From assembly GCF_000335475.2 (NCBI RefSeq), contig NZ_ANAH02000073.1, forward strand, positions 124,001-188,000: a stretch of DNA of 64,000 nucleotides, read 5' to 3'. Below the pieces are notes generated by a model. The model was not told where the DNA came from, made no database searches, and saw only the letters and a list, made by a program, of their open reading frames with translations. How positions within the stretch are numbered: position 1 is the stretch's first letter; the number at the start of each line of letters is the position of its first letter. This DNA is from Cystobacter fuscus DSM 2262. Its GTDB lineage: Bacteria; Myxococcota; Myxococcia; Myxococcales; Myxococcaceae. Shown piece after piece: positions 35,995 to 47,100 of the stretch. The position numbers and the translations under genes are program-made.

Positions 35995-36891
35995 TCAGCT
36001 CAACCGATTGGCCCGCATGGTCTCGATCACCGCCCGCAAGCCGGCGGAGATGTATTTCCGGGCCGGGTAGTACAGATACAGCCAGTCTTCCGGGGCGCAC
36101 CACGGGTCGAGGCAGCGGATCAGTGCGCCGTCGCGGATCAGCGTCTCCGCCCGGTTCTCCCAGACATAGGCCAGGCCTCCGCCCGCCAAGGCCGCTCGGA
36201 TCAGCAGGTCGTGGTCGTCGGAAGAGAAGGGCCCGGTGGGCTGAAACTCCACGGTCCGGCCGTCCTTCTTGAACTCCCAGGCGTAGCGCATGCCCGAGGG
36301 ATAGAGGTTCTGAAAGCAGATGTGAGCCTTCAGTTCGGCGGGGGTGCGCGGGACCGGCCGAGCCGCGAAATAGGCCGGCGAGCCGACGACCGCGAAGCGC
36401 AGGCGGGGATTGATCCGCACGGCCGTCATGCCGTCGCGCAGGCTTTCCCCCAGCCGGATGCCGGCGTCGAAACCCTCCTGGACGATATCCACCAGTCGAT
36501 CGGTGGTGACGATCTCAAGCTCCAGGTTGGGATGGGAGGCGATCAGGGGTCCAAGCACGGGACCCAGGATGAAGGGCGCGATCGAACTGGGCGCATTGAG
36601 CCGCACCTTGCCGAACGGCGAGTCCCGGAACTGATTCAACCCGTCCATGGCCGAGCCGATGTCCCCGAACGCCGGCGCCAGCCGCGACAGCAGCATGGCC
36701 CCCGCGTCGGTGAGCGATACGCTGCGAGTCGTGCGGTTCAGCAGCCGGATGCCGACGCGGGATTCCAGATTGCTGACCGCGTGGCTGATGGCCGAGGCCG
36801 TGACGCCGCGCTCCTCGCCCGCCCGCTTGAAACTCTTGTGGCGGGCAACAGCATCGAAGGCGGCCAGTTCCGAAAGATCCGTCGTGCGCAT
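35995..36891 (-). CDS. LysR-family transcriptional regulator
   Basis: A full 298-residue LysR protein: N-terminal helix-turn-helix (LAAFDAVARHKSFKRAGEE, SAISHAVSNLESRVG, RLLNRTTRSVSLT) and a substrate-binding domain with GKVRLNAPSSIAPFI and the usual C-terminal WLYLYYPARKY. It would bind DNA as a tetramer and control the divergent VOC gene, depending on a small effector. Codon choice and protein sequence look more like Caulobacter-type alphaproteobacteria than the surrounding genes (impression, not measured). Confidence 0.88.
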   Translation of the reverse strand: MRTTDLSELAAFDAVARHKSFKRAGEERGVTASAISHAVSNLESRVGIRLLNRTTRSVSLTDAGAMLLSRLAPAFGDIGSAMDGLNQFRDSPFGKVRLNAPSSIAPFILGPVLGPLIASHPNLELEIVTTDRLVDIVQEGFDAGIRLGESLRDGMTAVRINPRLRFAVVGSPAYFAARPVPRTPAELKAHICFQNLYPSGMRYAWEFKKDGRTVEFQPTGPFSSDDHDLLIRAALAGGGLAYVWENRAETLIRDGALIRCLDPWCAPEDWLYLYYPARKYISAGLRAVIETMRANRLS

Positions 36892-36908
36892 TGCTGAATC
36901 ATACTCAG

Positions 36909-36931
36909 GATTGAGCGGAAGATTTCCAATC
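36909..36931. promoter_or_regulatory. Possible LysR-type operator
   Basis: GATTG at 36909-36913 and CAATC at 36927-36931 form an inverted repeat with a 13-bp spacer in the divergent promoter region. This contains the T-N11-A pattern bound by LysR proteins. It lies 18 bp upstream of the regulator start. Confidence 0.4.
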
Positions 36932-37014
36932 TAATCATCGTGGTCGTGAAAGCGCACTTTTCTCCTCGAAGCCGGGTGGCACTGACGCCGCCGGCCAGAA
37001 CAGGAGCGTTTCAA

Positions 37015-37476
37015 ATGGCTGATTTCATCCCGCCCGCCCAGAACCCCGGCTCGATCTTCGCCGACATGCGCGGCCATCACGTCGCCGTCCGCACCCCCAG
37101 CCTGGAAGAGGCCAAGGCCTTCTACGTCGGCAAGCTGGATTTCCGCGTCGTGGCCGAATGGGCCTATGGCGACGAGAACCTGGCCTATCTGGCTCCGCCG
37201 ACCGACGATCATTTCTACATCGAGGTGCTGGGCGGCGGTGAGCCGGCGCCGGCCGAAGTCCGCCCCTATACCGACCTGGCCGACAGCCTGAAGTACCGCG
37301 GCTATCATCACTTCTGCCTCAACGTCTCGAACGTCGAGGAGACGGTCGAGAAGCTGCGCGGACGCGGCGTCACCATCGTCACCGAGCCGTTCGTGCTGGA
37401 GGCCATCCGCCGCAAGCTGGCCTTCTTCCGCGACCCGTTCGGCAACCTGATCGAGCTGGCGCAGGTGCTGTCGTGA
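37015..37476 (+). CDS. VOC-superfamily (glyoxalase-like) protein
   Basis: A 153-residue VOC protein with two paired beta-alpha-beta-beta-beta units. It shows GHHVAVRTPSLEEAKAFYVG, YIEVLGGG (metal-ligand Glu), GYHHFCLNVSNVEETVEKL and a closing FFRDPFGNLIELAQ (ligand Glu). A lyase, isomerase or dioxygenase role is possible, but the substrate is unknown. CAGGAG precedes the ATG. Its stop overlaps the GTG of a following SDR gene by four bases, so the two were an operon before the SDR was cut. Confidence 0.85.
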   Translation: MADFIPPAQNPGSIFADMRGHHVAVRTPSLEEAKAFYVGKLDFRVVAEWAYGDENLAYLAPPTDDHFYIEVLGGGEPAPAEVRPYTDLADSLKYRGYHHFCLNVSNVEETVEKLRGRGVTIVTEPFVLEAIRRKLAFFRDPFGNLIELAQVLS

Positions 37477-37580
37477 GCGGCGCCCTGCTGCGCGTCGGCG
37501 CCGGCCCGGGCATCGGGCTGGCCACGGCGGAGCGCTTCGGCCGCGAGGGTTGGACCCTGGTCCTGGCCGCTCGAAGCCTC
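37473..37580 (+). pseudogene. Short-chain dehydrogenase N-terminal stub
   Basis: The GTG overlaps the VOC stop codon. It encodes VGAGPGIGLATAERFGREG, a complete NAD-binding loop of an SDR, then LVLAARS. After about 36 codons similarity ends and native-looking sequence follows. The remaining about 200 codons of a normal SDR are missing. Confidence 0.7.
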
Positions 37581-37669
37581 CGTACGCTCTACGCCGGTGA
37601 GGCCGTCAGTGGACATGCCGCGGCGTTCGGACAATCATTTTGCACATTCGTTGTGCTCAGGAGGACCGC

Positions 37670-38023
37670 ATGCGCGCCACCCGCATCATGGCAAACCTTC
37701 ACGTGGCTGACGTTGAAGCAGCGAAGAGCTTCTACACCGACTACCTCGGGCTGAGGACCGAGGAGTTCAACATGGGATGGGTGGCCCGCTACACCTCTCC
37801 CGACACCGGAGCGAACGTCCAACTCGTCACGCGCGACGCGTCCGCACCCGAAAACCCGGTCATTTCCATCCACACGGATGACATCGAAGGTGCTTACGAG
37901 GAAGCTTTGCGCCTCGGCTACGAGATCGTGCACCCGATCACGACAGAACCCTGGGGTGTACGCCGGTTCCTCCTCCGAGCTCCCGACGGCAACGTCATCA
38001 ACATCGTGCGCCATCGGGACTGA
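37670..38023 (+). CDS. Small VOC-superfamily protein (glyoxalase/bleomycin-resistance type)
   Basis: A complete 117-residue VOC protein: ANLHVADVEAAKSFYTDYLG, NVQLVTRD, an ISIHTDDIEGAYEEALRLG central helix and RRFLLRAPDGNVINIVRH at the end. AGGAGG lies five bases before the ATG, a strong ribosome site. It is unlike the neighbouring VOC gene in length and sequence and belongs to the resident DNA. Function beyond the fold is unknown. Confidence 0.85.
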   Translation: MRATRIMANLHVADVEAAKSFYTDYLGLRTEEFNMGWVARYTSPDTGANVQLVTRDASAPENPVISIHTDDIEGAYEEALRLGYEIVHPITTEPWGVRRFLLRAPDGNVINIVRHRD

Positions 38024-38063
38024 CAAGGTCGAGGAGGAGATGCCGCTGCGCTCCGTCCCAGGG

Positions 38064-39040
38064 CTAATCCTCGAAGCGGGTCCACAGCGGCGCCAGGGTG
38101 AGGGACTGATTGCCCTCGGAGGGCAGCTCCACCTGCTCGCGGTGGACGTCGGTGCCCGAGTCGTCGTGACGGATGGCGATGAGGGTGTAGTCGCCGCCAG
38201 GCAGCAGGGAGAAACGCCGGACGCCATCGCTCACGCGCTTGCCCATGAAGCCCGTGGACAGCTTGCCGTAAAGCCCTTGCCGGGGAGCGAGCAGGGGCAG
38301 CTCCCCGGGAATCGGAAGCCCTCCCTGGGAGGGGCGTCCTCAGGGTGAAGTGGCCATCCCACCGCGTGTACACCCTCGGGAAGAAGCCACCCCTGACTCC
38401 CACCCCCACCTGGGAGACAGGCGCCGAGCTGAGCGCATCCACCACCTTCCCCATCACGTCCATCTTCCTCGCCAAGGTGAGAGGGAGGGAGAAGTGGCCC
38501 TCAGGCGAGTCAAACCCCTTGCCGTTGAGCTGGAAGGGGGTGACCGGCCCACCGTCCTCGTGCACCACGGCCCAGCAGCCGAGGCCGCGCCCGGAAGACG
38601 AGCTGGATCGTTGATTCGCCCGAGGACACACGCACCCGGACGGACCCGCGCCCCTCGGGCTCCACGCCCCGTGAAGCCGAGGCATCCAGCCTGCTCAAAG
38701 AGTGGCGCTCTGGCCGGACGGTGCGCTGGACATCCGCATGCTGTCCAACCCCAACGCCTCCAGATGGACCCCTCCGCCATCCAGCCGCACGAGCGTGTCC
38801 GTCAGCGCGAGGCTCCTCAGGGACAACCCACCGGCACGCGCGGTGAATGCGAGCGGGGTGGGCAGCGGACGAGAGCCAGCCGTTGGTGGTGTCCTCCTCG
38901 CGCCTGTCCCTCGAGGCCAGGGGCGCTCACCCGGCTGCCCCGCTACCGTGCGCTCTCCCGCGGGCCGCGCGGGCACCGCGGCGGTCCCTTCCAGCTCCAC
39001 ATTTCCGGCGAGGACACGCTCCAGCTCGCCTGGCTCGAAG
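38064..39040 (-). pseudogene. Decayed carboxypeptidase-regulatory-like domain protein
   Basis: Pieces of one protein are spread over several minus-strand frames in the right order. They are RLDGGGVHLEALGLDS near 38770, VRVRVSSGESTIQL near 38620, GKVVDALSSAPVSQVGVGVR followed by DGHFTLR near 38400, and LLPGGDYTLIAIRHDDS up to the stop at 38064. The V-x-D-A-x-x-x-P-V and D-G-x-F-x-L pattern is typical of the carboxypeptidase-regulatory-like fold in large myxobacterial surface proteins. At least three frameshifts separate the pieces. Confidence 0.55.
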
Positions 39041-39130
39041 CGCCGCTCTATTTGGGGAAGAGTCCGCCCCCGCGCACAATCATCCCGGACCCCGTCGAGA
39101 GCCCCCGCTCCCGACTGTTCCCCCCCAACC

Positions 39131-41056
39131 ATGGCGAACCTTCCCACCTTCGAGATGTCTCCGTTCGTCCCCACGCCTCCCGAGCCTTCTCGACAGGCCT
39201 CCACGTCCCACGGGCGCCGCCCCTGGCTCATGGCACGACTGGACTCCCTGCTCTCGGAGTCCCTGCGCAATGCCACGCCCACGGACCTCATCCGTCACCG
39301 GATCATGGTCGGGGCCGCCTGCATCCTCTTGCTGTTCAACTCCCTGTTCCTGCTGTGGTCCATCACCCAGCGCAGTCTCCCGCTCGGGGTCATGGCCAGC
39401 ATCGCCGGCCTGGGCTACCTGGTGACACTTCTGCTGGCACACAGGACCACCACGTCCACTCCGCCCGCCATGCTCCTGTTGGTGAACATCACCATCGGGC
39501 TGGTGGGTTCCACCTTCATGGACAAGAATCCTGTCGGTGGCGCGCATGCCATCAACATGATGCTGCCCGCCCTCGCGGTGTACCTGGTGGGGCCACGCAT
39601 GGGGCTGTCCATCACCCTCTTGTTGTTCGCGGCCCTGGGGTTGGCCCATCCGTTCTACCGAGCGGACAATGGCATCGACACCAGCGCCATCACCCTCGAG
39701 TTCATCTGGTTCATCCACGTCTTCGCGGGCATCGCCTTCGTGGGGGCCTGGGGCCTGGGCTCACTACACAGCACCGCGCGCGAGGCGGCGCAGCTCTCGC
39801 TCGAGCGGACGCTCAAGGAGCTGCGGGAGAGCGAGAGCAAACTCAACAGCGTCATCGAGAGCACCGACGACCTCGTGCTCTCGCTGGACCGTGAGGGACG
39901 CCTGCTCACCGTGAACTCGGGTGCCAGGCGCGTCTACCTCCAGCGCGCTGGCATCTCGCTCGAGCCGGGACAGCTGCTCTTCCATCATGACAAACCAGAG
40001 GAGCGCAAGGCCTGGGAGGCACGCCTCGCCCAGGTGCTCCAAGGCCAGCGCCTGCGCCTGGAGCAGACGTATGTGGAGGGGGGTCCCCGCCTCGTCCTGG
40101 ACATCAGCATGCATCCCATTACCGGCGAGGACGGCCGGGTGGTGGGGGTGACACTCTTCAGCCGCGACGTCACCGCCCGCCGGGAAGCCGAGACCCGGCT
40201 GGGGGAGATGCACCGCACCCTGGTGGACGTCTCGCGGCAGGCGGGCATGGCCGAGGTCGCCACGGGGGTGCTCCACAACGTGGGCAACACCCTCAACAGC
40301 GTCAACATCTCCACCAACCTCGTCACCGACCGGCTCCGCCAATCACGCGTCTCGGGCCTGGCCAGGGCCGCCCAGCTCCTGCGCGAGCACACCACGGACA
40401 TGGCCTCATTCCTCACCGCGGATCCGCAGGGCCAGAATCTGCCGGCCTATCTCGTCGCCGTGTCCGACCAGCTCCAGCAAGAGCGGGATGCGCTGCTCCA
40501 GGAGATGCGCTCGCTGGGAGAGAGTGTCGATCACATCAAATCCATCGTCAGCATGCAGCAGAAGCACGCGAGGGCCGCGGGGGCCGTGGAGCAGGTGGTG
40601 GTGCCGCGGCTCATCGACGAGGCGCTGCGTCTGCACGCCGTCTCCTTCGAGCGCCTGGGCATCCGCATCGAGCGCGACTACGCCCAGGTGCCTCCCGTCT
40701 ACGTCGACCGGCACAAGCTGCTGCAAATCCTCATCAACCTGCTGAGCAACGCGAAGCAAGCGCTGGTGGACAGCACGAAACAGGACAAGCGGTTGGAAAT
40801 CCACGTGAGGCGAGCGCCCGAGGAGGGCCCGCTGCTGCTCGAGGTGGTGGACAATGGCGTTGGTATCGCGCCGGAGAACCTGGCGCGGATGTTCACCCAG
40901 GGCTTCACCACCAAGAAGACGGGACACGGCTTCGGCCTGCACATCAGCGCCCTGGCCGCCGCCGAGATGGAGGGACGGCTGACCTGCTCCAGTCCTGGCC
41001 CCGAGCAGGGCGCCACCTTCACGCTCGAACTGCCGATCGGCGCTGGGGAGCCGTAG
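39131..41056 (+). CDS. Membrane histidine kinase with PAS domain and LHN-type H-box
   Basis: The 641-residue protein has about six membrane helices in residues 50-205 (MASE-like, no large outer loop), a PAS domain (NSVIESTDDLVLSLDREG), and a kinase core. The phospho-acceptor region reads GVLHNVGNTLNSVN rather than the usual SHELRTP, a variant I know from other myxobacterial and cyanobacterial kinases. The HATPase has LINLLSNAKQAL, DNGVGI and GHGFGLHISA. No receiver is attached. The start is uncertain because no clear ribosome site precedes the ATG at 39131; Met codons at 39152 and 39231 are alternatives. Confidence 0.85.
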   Translation: MANLPTFEMSPFVPTPPEPSRQASTSHGRRPWLMARLDSLLSESLRNATPTDLIRHRIMVGAACILLLFNSLFLLWSITQRSLPLGVMASIAGLGYLVTLLLAHRTTTSTPPAMLLLVNITIGLVGSTFMDKNPVGGAHAINMMLPALAVYLVGPRMGLSITLLLFAALGLAHPFYRADNGIDTSAITLEFIWFIHVFAGIAFVGAWGLGSLHSTAREAAQLSLERTLKELRESESKLNSVIESTDDLVLSLDREGRLLTVNSGARRVYLQRAGISLEPGQLLFHHDKPEERKAWEARLAQVLQGQRLRLEQTYVEGGPRLVLDISMHPITGEDGRVVGVTLFSRDVTARREAETRLGEMHRTLVDVSRQAGMAEVATGVLHNVGNTLNSVNISTNLVTDRLRQSRVSGLARAAQLLREHTTDMASFLTADPQGQNLPAYLVAVSDQLQQERDALLQEMRSLGESVDHIKSIVSMQQKHARAAGAVEQVVVPRLIDEALRLHAVSFERLGIRIERDYAQVPPVYVDRHKLLQILINLLSNAKQALVDSTKQDKRLEIHVRRAPEEGPLLLEVVDNGVGIAPENLARMFTQGFTTKKTGHGFGLHISALAAAEMEGRLTCSSPGPEQGATFTLELPIGAGEP

Positions 41057-41059
41057 CGG

Positions 41060-41193
41060 CGGTAACACCAACCCACTCACTGCCGTCACCGAGCGCCTCG
41101 AGGCGGAACACGTCACGGGGCTCTCGCTCGTGATCATCCAGGAAGGCAAGACCGTGTGCCTCAAGGGCCATGGCCTGGCGAACCTGTCTCGTT
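41060..41193 (+). pseudogene. N-terminal fragment of a beta-lactamase-like serine hydrolase
   Basis: About 44 codons read LTAVTERLEAEHVTGLSLVI, then QEGKTVCLKGHGLANL. This is the conserved opening of the serine-hydrolase/class C beta-lactamase family. It has no start signal and ends at the 3' end of the large kinase on the other strand. It overlaps the last 11 codons of that gene, so the kinase C-terminal tail GSPGHGP reads into it. Confidence 0.55.
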
Positions 41194-44100
41194 CAGCGGG
41201 AGCATCACCGTGAAGGCGGTTGCTCCGCCATCCGTGCGCACGAGGCGGATGCTGCCGGAGTGTGCTTCCGCGAGGAGGCGAGCGATCCACAAGCCCAGCC
41301 CGAACCCACCATGATTTCTCTCGGAAACGGCTCGCTCGAAGCGCCAGAAGATGCGCTCCTGGTCCTCCAGCCCGACGCCGACGCCGTGATCCACCACCGT
41401 GAGGAAGGCCTGGTCCGCATCCCTCCGCACAGCCACCTCAACGGGCCTTCCCGCCCCGAACTTCAGTGCGTTGTCGAGGAGTTCTTCAAGGATCTGGTGC
41501 AGCCTCGCCCGGTCGTAGTGTCCCATGACCGGAGAGGGAGCATTCAGGGTGAGGACGCAACCGGCCTGAAGGGCCTTGTTCCGCACTTGCTCCACGACGG
41601 CACTCGCGACCGCCGACAAGTCGACTTCCCGCCGTGTGAGCCTCAGGCGGCCGGTGACGAGCTCGGACACGTCAAGCAGCCGCTCTACCAGGCGCGCCAG
41701 GCGGTGCAGGTGTTTTCGTGTCGTTCGCGCCTTCACCCCGAGCGCTTCCAGCGAAGCCTCGGCACGGCCTTCGTTGCTCAGGCTTCGGACCAGGGACTGG
41801 ACGTTGAGCGACAGGGCGCTCACGGGCGTGCGCAGCTCATGGCTGACGAGGTTGAGAAACTCGTCTCGCACCCGCACGGACTCGCGCAGGACCTTCTTCT
41901 CGATCTCGTTGCGGATCACCTCCCGGCGCACGCGAGCCATGTCGAGTTGGGTGCGCACCCGGACCATGAGTTCGCGCGCAGAGAAGGGCTTCACCAGGTA
42001 GTCATCCGCTCCGCTCTGCAAGCCCTCCACCGTGGCCTCATCGCCCGCCCGCGCGGAGAGCAGGATGATGGGGATGGCGCGCGTGTCCTTGTCGGCGCGC
42101 AGGGCGCGCACCAGGCCAAAGCCGTCCAACCCCGGCATCATCACATCGGAGAGGACCAGGTCCGGCGGCCGGGCGCGCGCCCGCTCGAGCGCGTCGTTCC
42201 CGTTCGTGGCTGTCTCGACGTGGGGGAAGACTCGCCCGAGCAACCCAGCGACGTAGGTGCGTAGGTCGGAGTTGTCGTCGACGAGCAGGATGCGGGAGCG
42301 CGCGAGCTCCTCGGGCACGTCCAGCGTCGGGTCATTCGACGCTCCGGCGTTGGGGGTGTCCGTGCCCGTGGAATCCGAGGACCAGCGCTGCGCCTCCTCG
42401 ACGAAGGGCGCGGCCCCCGCGGAGACAGAGCCCGGCCGGGGCGTGCGCTCGATTCGCTCTGGAGGCAGGTGGGCCGAACCACGCGGCAGGAGCAGGGTGA
42501 AGGTCGTACCCGCACCGAGCTTGCTCGCCACCGAGACGCTGCCGCCGTGAAGCTTCACCAGCTCCTGCACCAGGGCGAGGCCGATGCCCGTGCCCTCGTG
42601 GCTTCGTCCCTGGGTGCCACGGACGCGGTAGAAGCGCTCGAAGACGCGCGGAAGCTCTTCTTCGGGAATTCCCACCCCCGTGTCCTGGACGGTGAGGACC
42701 GCCTTGTCGTCCCGCCACCCGAGGCCAATCCGGATTTCACCTTGATAGGTATACTTCACCGCATTCGAGAGAAGGTTCAAGACAACCTTCTCCCACATCT
42801 CCGGGTCGACGTAGAGGGGCTCGGGCAGGGGAGGGCAGTCCACCACCAGCCTCAAGCCCGCGCTCTCCACCGCGGATTGAAAGGCGCTCGCGAGGTTGCG
42901 AGTCATGGCGGAAAGGTCCGTCGGCACGTAGTGGGCCTGGGCCCGGCCCGCCTCCATCCGCGAGAAGTCGAGCAGTGTGTTGACCATCTTGTAAAGCCGC
43001 AAGGCATTGCGGCGGATCAGGTCGAGCTTTTCTCCTTCCAACGATTTTTCCGGCTTGGACAGCGCGTCCTCGATGGGGCCGAGAATGAGCGTGAGCGGAG
43101 TCCTGAATTCGTGGCTCACGTTGCTGAAGAACGCGGTCTTCGCCCGATCGAGCTGGGCCAACTCTTCTGCCCGCTGCTTTTCCTGTTCATAGGCGCGGGC
43201 ACTGGAGATGCTGGCCGCGAGTTGTCGCGCCAGGAGTTGCAGGAATCCGCGGTACTCGTCGTCCAGCGCGACCAGTGGGCTCAGGCCCGCCACCAGCACG
43301 CCCGTGGCCATGGTATCCGCGCCCATGGGCACGGGAAGAACGAGGGCGCGCGTCGCGGGCTCGGGCCAGGGGCCGCCGGGCAGGCGTCCAAACTTCAAGT
43401 GGAGGTCTTCGACCAACGCCTCCTGCCTCAGGCGAGCAACGGTGGCGAGCGGCCACGAGCGGGTGTTGTCGAGGCTCAGTTCGAGGGGGGCCGCGGGGGC
43501 TCCCCGTGCAAGGCCGGCGCAGCTCACCAGGTGGGCCTTCTCGGCCTCGACGACATAGAGGAGCGCGAAAGGCAGATCATTGCCGGCCTGCGCGAGGACT
43601 TCTTCCAGCGAGCGGAAAATCCTTTCGACTTTCTTGTCGAGCGCCGCTCGAATGGACAGTTCCCGGAGTATCCCCAGCCGGCGGTCACCGACCACCTGGC
43701 GCGTCGTCTCGCTCGAGATGGCGAAGAGGCCCGCGATCTCTCCCGTCTCCCCGATGGTCGGGTTGTAGGACCAGGTGAAGTAGGCCTCTTCTCTCAAACC
43801 GCCAGGCCGCCGCGCGAAATTGACGTTCCCGTTCTGGAGGAACAGCGGCTCTCCCGTCTCGTGAACGCGCTTCATCAAGGGGCCGAGGAGCGCCCACTCC
43901 TCGGCAAGCGCCTCACTCCCGCGCGCCCCCAGGGTCTGGGGATGCTTCGTCCCCAGGATGGGACGAAACGGATCGTTGTAAAGCATGCGGAGTTCGGGTC
44001 CCCAGAAAAGAATGATGGGGTAGGGGGAGCGGAGCATCGTGCTGACGGACGTCCGCAGGGATTGGGGCCAGGCTTCGACCGGGCCCAGCGAGTTCTTGGA

Positions 44101-47100
44101 CCAGTCCATGGCGCGCATCAGCGCGCCCATCTCGCCACCGCCTTGAATGAAGCTCTCCTCGACGCCCCGTCGCGGGAGTGTCGTGCGGTGCGCTGGCGAG
44201 ACCGCGCCCTCCTTCTGTTCGGAGGGAAGCGAGAAAGAGAAGGTGCTGCCCGTGCTGGAGGTCTGCTCGAGCCGGATCCGCCCACCGTGACTCTCCACGA
44301 TGCCCTTGGCGATGGAGAGGCCCAGGCCATGCCCCTCGCGCTTGTTCTGCGCCTCGTGCCAGTAACGATCGAAGATGTGCGATTGCGCCGCGAGGGGGAC
44401 CCCCGGGCCGGTGTCCGTGACGCTGAGGCGGATGTCCCCGGTCCCCGCCTCGGCCTCGGCCCGCAGGAGGATGCGGCCCCCCGGGGGGGTGAATTTGATC
44501 GCGTTGGAGAGCAGATTTCCGAGCGCTTGAAGGATTCGTTCCTTGTCGCACCACAGGAGGAGTCCCGGCTCCACTTCGAAGTCGAGTTGCAAGCCTTTCT
44601 CGGCCGCGTGAGGCTCGAAGGATTCTCGGGCATCGCGGACGATTTCCTCGACCCTCTGTGAGTGGGCCTGGATGGAGAGCGTTCCGGCATCGATGCTCGC
44701 CATATCCAGCAGGTCATCGAGCAGCCGGTGCATCCGGTCGGCGGAACGACGAATGGCGTCCGCCTGCTTGCGCACGCGGGCGAACAGGTCCCCCTCCGGG
44801 GACATTCGCCGGAGGAGCTCGGCGGAGGTGCGAATGGCGGTGAGCGGCGAGCGCAAGTCGTGGCTGACGACGGCGAGCATGTCCTCGCGAAGACGTGTGG
44901 CGCGGCGGGACTCCTCGAGAAAACGCAGGGAGTCCTCCGCGTGGGCGCGTTCCGAGCGGACCGCCGCCTGGTGCAGTTGCGAGACCGTGAGCAGCGCGGT
45001 GACGCGCGCCAGGAGCTCCTTCGCGGAGAAGGGCTTGACGAGGTACTCGTCCGCGCCGCTGTTCAGCCCCTGGATGGTGGCCTCTTCACCTGCACGTGCG
45101 GACAGCAGCAGGATGGGAATGGTGCGGGTGCGCTCGTCCGCGCGCAGGGCTTGAGCCAACTGCAGACCGTCCACCCCTGGCATCATCACGTCGGAGATGA
45201 TGAGGCTGGGAGGATTCGCCCGCGCGGCGGCGAGGGCCCGTGTGCCCTCGCTCACCGGCTCCACGCTCCAGTGCGGCGACAGGAGGCGTGAGAGGTAGGC
45301 GCGCATGTCGGCGTTGTCGTCCACCAACAAGATACGGGCCTCGGAGTGGGGGAGGGACGGTGCCGCGGAAGCCTCGACTTCATTCCATTGGGAGACCTCC
45401 GCGAGGAACAAGCTGGCTTCTCTCCCGGTGGTGGGGGGCATCTGGGGAGCCCCCAGGTGCTCTTGGGGAATGTGTGCGGAGCCTGTCGGCAGGCTCACCG
45501 TGAAAGTGCTTCCCTCGCCGAGAACACTTTTCACCGTCACGCTCCCGCCGTGCAGCTTCACCAGCTCCCGCACCAGCGCGAGCCCGATGCCCGTGCCCTC
45601 GTGGCTGCGCCCTCGCGCTCCCGCCACCCGGTGGAAGCGCTCGAAGAGGCGGGGCAGCTCCTCCTCCGGCATGCCGGTTCCCGTATCCTGAACGGTGAAC
45701 TCCACGTGACCGCCGAGCCACCTCAGCGCGATGCGCACTTCACCCTGGAGGGTGAACTTCAAGGCGTTGGAGAGGAGGTTCAAGACAACCTTCTCCCACA
45801 TGGCCGGGTCCACGTAGACAGCCTCGGGGAGAACCGGGCAGTCGACCACCAGCGCCAGACCGGCGGACGCCATCGCCGAGTCGAAGTTGCTCGCGAGCTC
45901 GATCGTGAGGGAGGACAGGTCCGTCGGGACGAAGCAAGCCTGGACGCGCCCGGCCTCCATGCGGGCGAAGTCGAGCAGCGTGTTGACGAGCTTCCGCAGG
46001 CGCAGGCCGTTGCGGCGCACCATTTCCTGCCGTTCCCGCTGCTTTGGGGGGAGGGGCTGTTCGGTGTCCGCCAGGCCATCCTCGATGGGCCCGAGCATCA
46101 GCGAGAGCGGGGTGCGGAGCTCGTGGCTGACGTTGTTGAAGAAAGCCGTCTTGGTGCGGTCAATCTCAGCCAGTGCTTCGGCCCGCTTCTTTTCCTCCTC
46201 GTAGGCGCGAGCGTTGCTGACGGCCGTGGCGATGTGGTCCGCCACCAACCCCAGGAACGCACGGTAATCGTCGTCGGGGGCGCGCCTCGCGCTCAAGCCC
46301 GCGACGAGAAAGCCATGGAGGCGCTCCGCGCCCGAACGGGAGATGGGTAGAATCAAGGCCGGGTGAAGAGCCTCCGGCGAGGTGCCATTGGGACGCTCCG
46401 CGAAGAGGGCGCGCACATCCGGGACGAATTGGGGACCCTGGGTCGCGGCCGCACCCGCGAAGGGCGACAGCGGGTTCGCCTGAAGTGCGCCCGAGAGCGA
46501 GACCGCGGCGGCTGTATCCGTTCCCCATCCGGCTGTCGCCACCAACTCGGGCCTCTCGCCCGCGTCACTTGTCCGATACAGCAAGGCGAAGGGAACGTCC
46601 AAGACGTTGCCCTCCAGCGCCCGCGCGGCTTCTCGCCACGCATCTTGTTCCCGCTTCACCGGTCCCGTGTGCGCCGCGAGGTCTCTCAGCGTCCGCAGCC
46701 GTCGTTCGCCGAGCACCCGGCCGGTCGTTTCGGTGACGGTGACGAGAACACCTCCGACGCCACCCGTTTCGTCTCGTATCGGACTGTACGAGAAGGTGAA
46801 GTAGCACTCCTCGAGATAGCCATTGCGGTCCAGAGGTAGCATCCAGTCCTCGGCGCCGACCGCCGTCCCTCGTCGCACTCCCTCGAACATCGGGCCGATG
46901 ATGTGCCAGCTCTCCGCGAACGTGGCCTGGGCACTGCGTCCCATGGCGGCGGGATGCTTTGTCGAGCCAAGAACAGGCCGGTACCCATCGTTGTAGAACT
47001 GGACGAACTGGGGTCCCCACGCGATGTACATGGGAAAGCGAGATTCGAGCAGGATGCTGACCGCCGTGCACAGAGACTGAGGCCACGTTTCCAGCGGCCC

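Noticed and set aside
35995-36272. C-terminal extension of the YD-repeat lipoprotein
   Set aside because: The frame stays open only because it is antisense to the LysR gene; repeat character ends near 35985.
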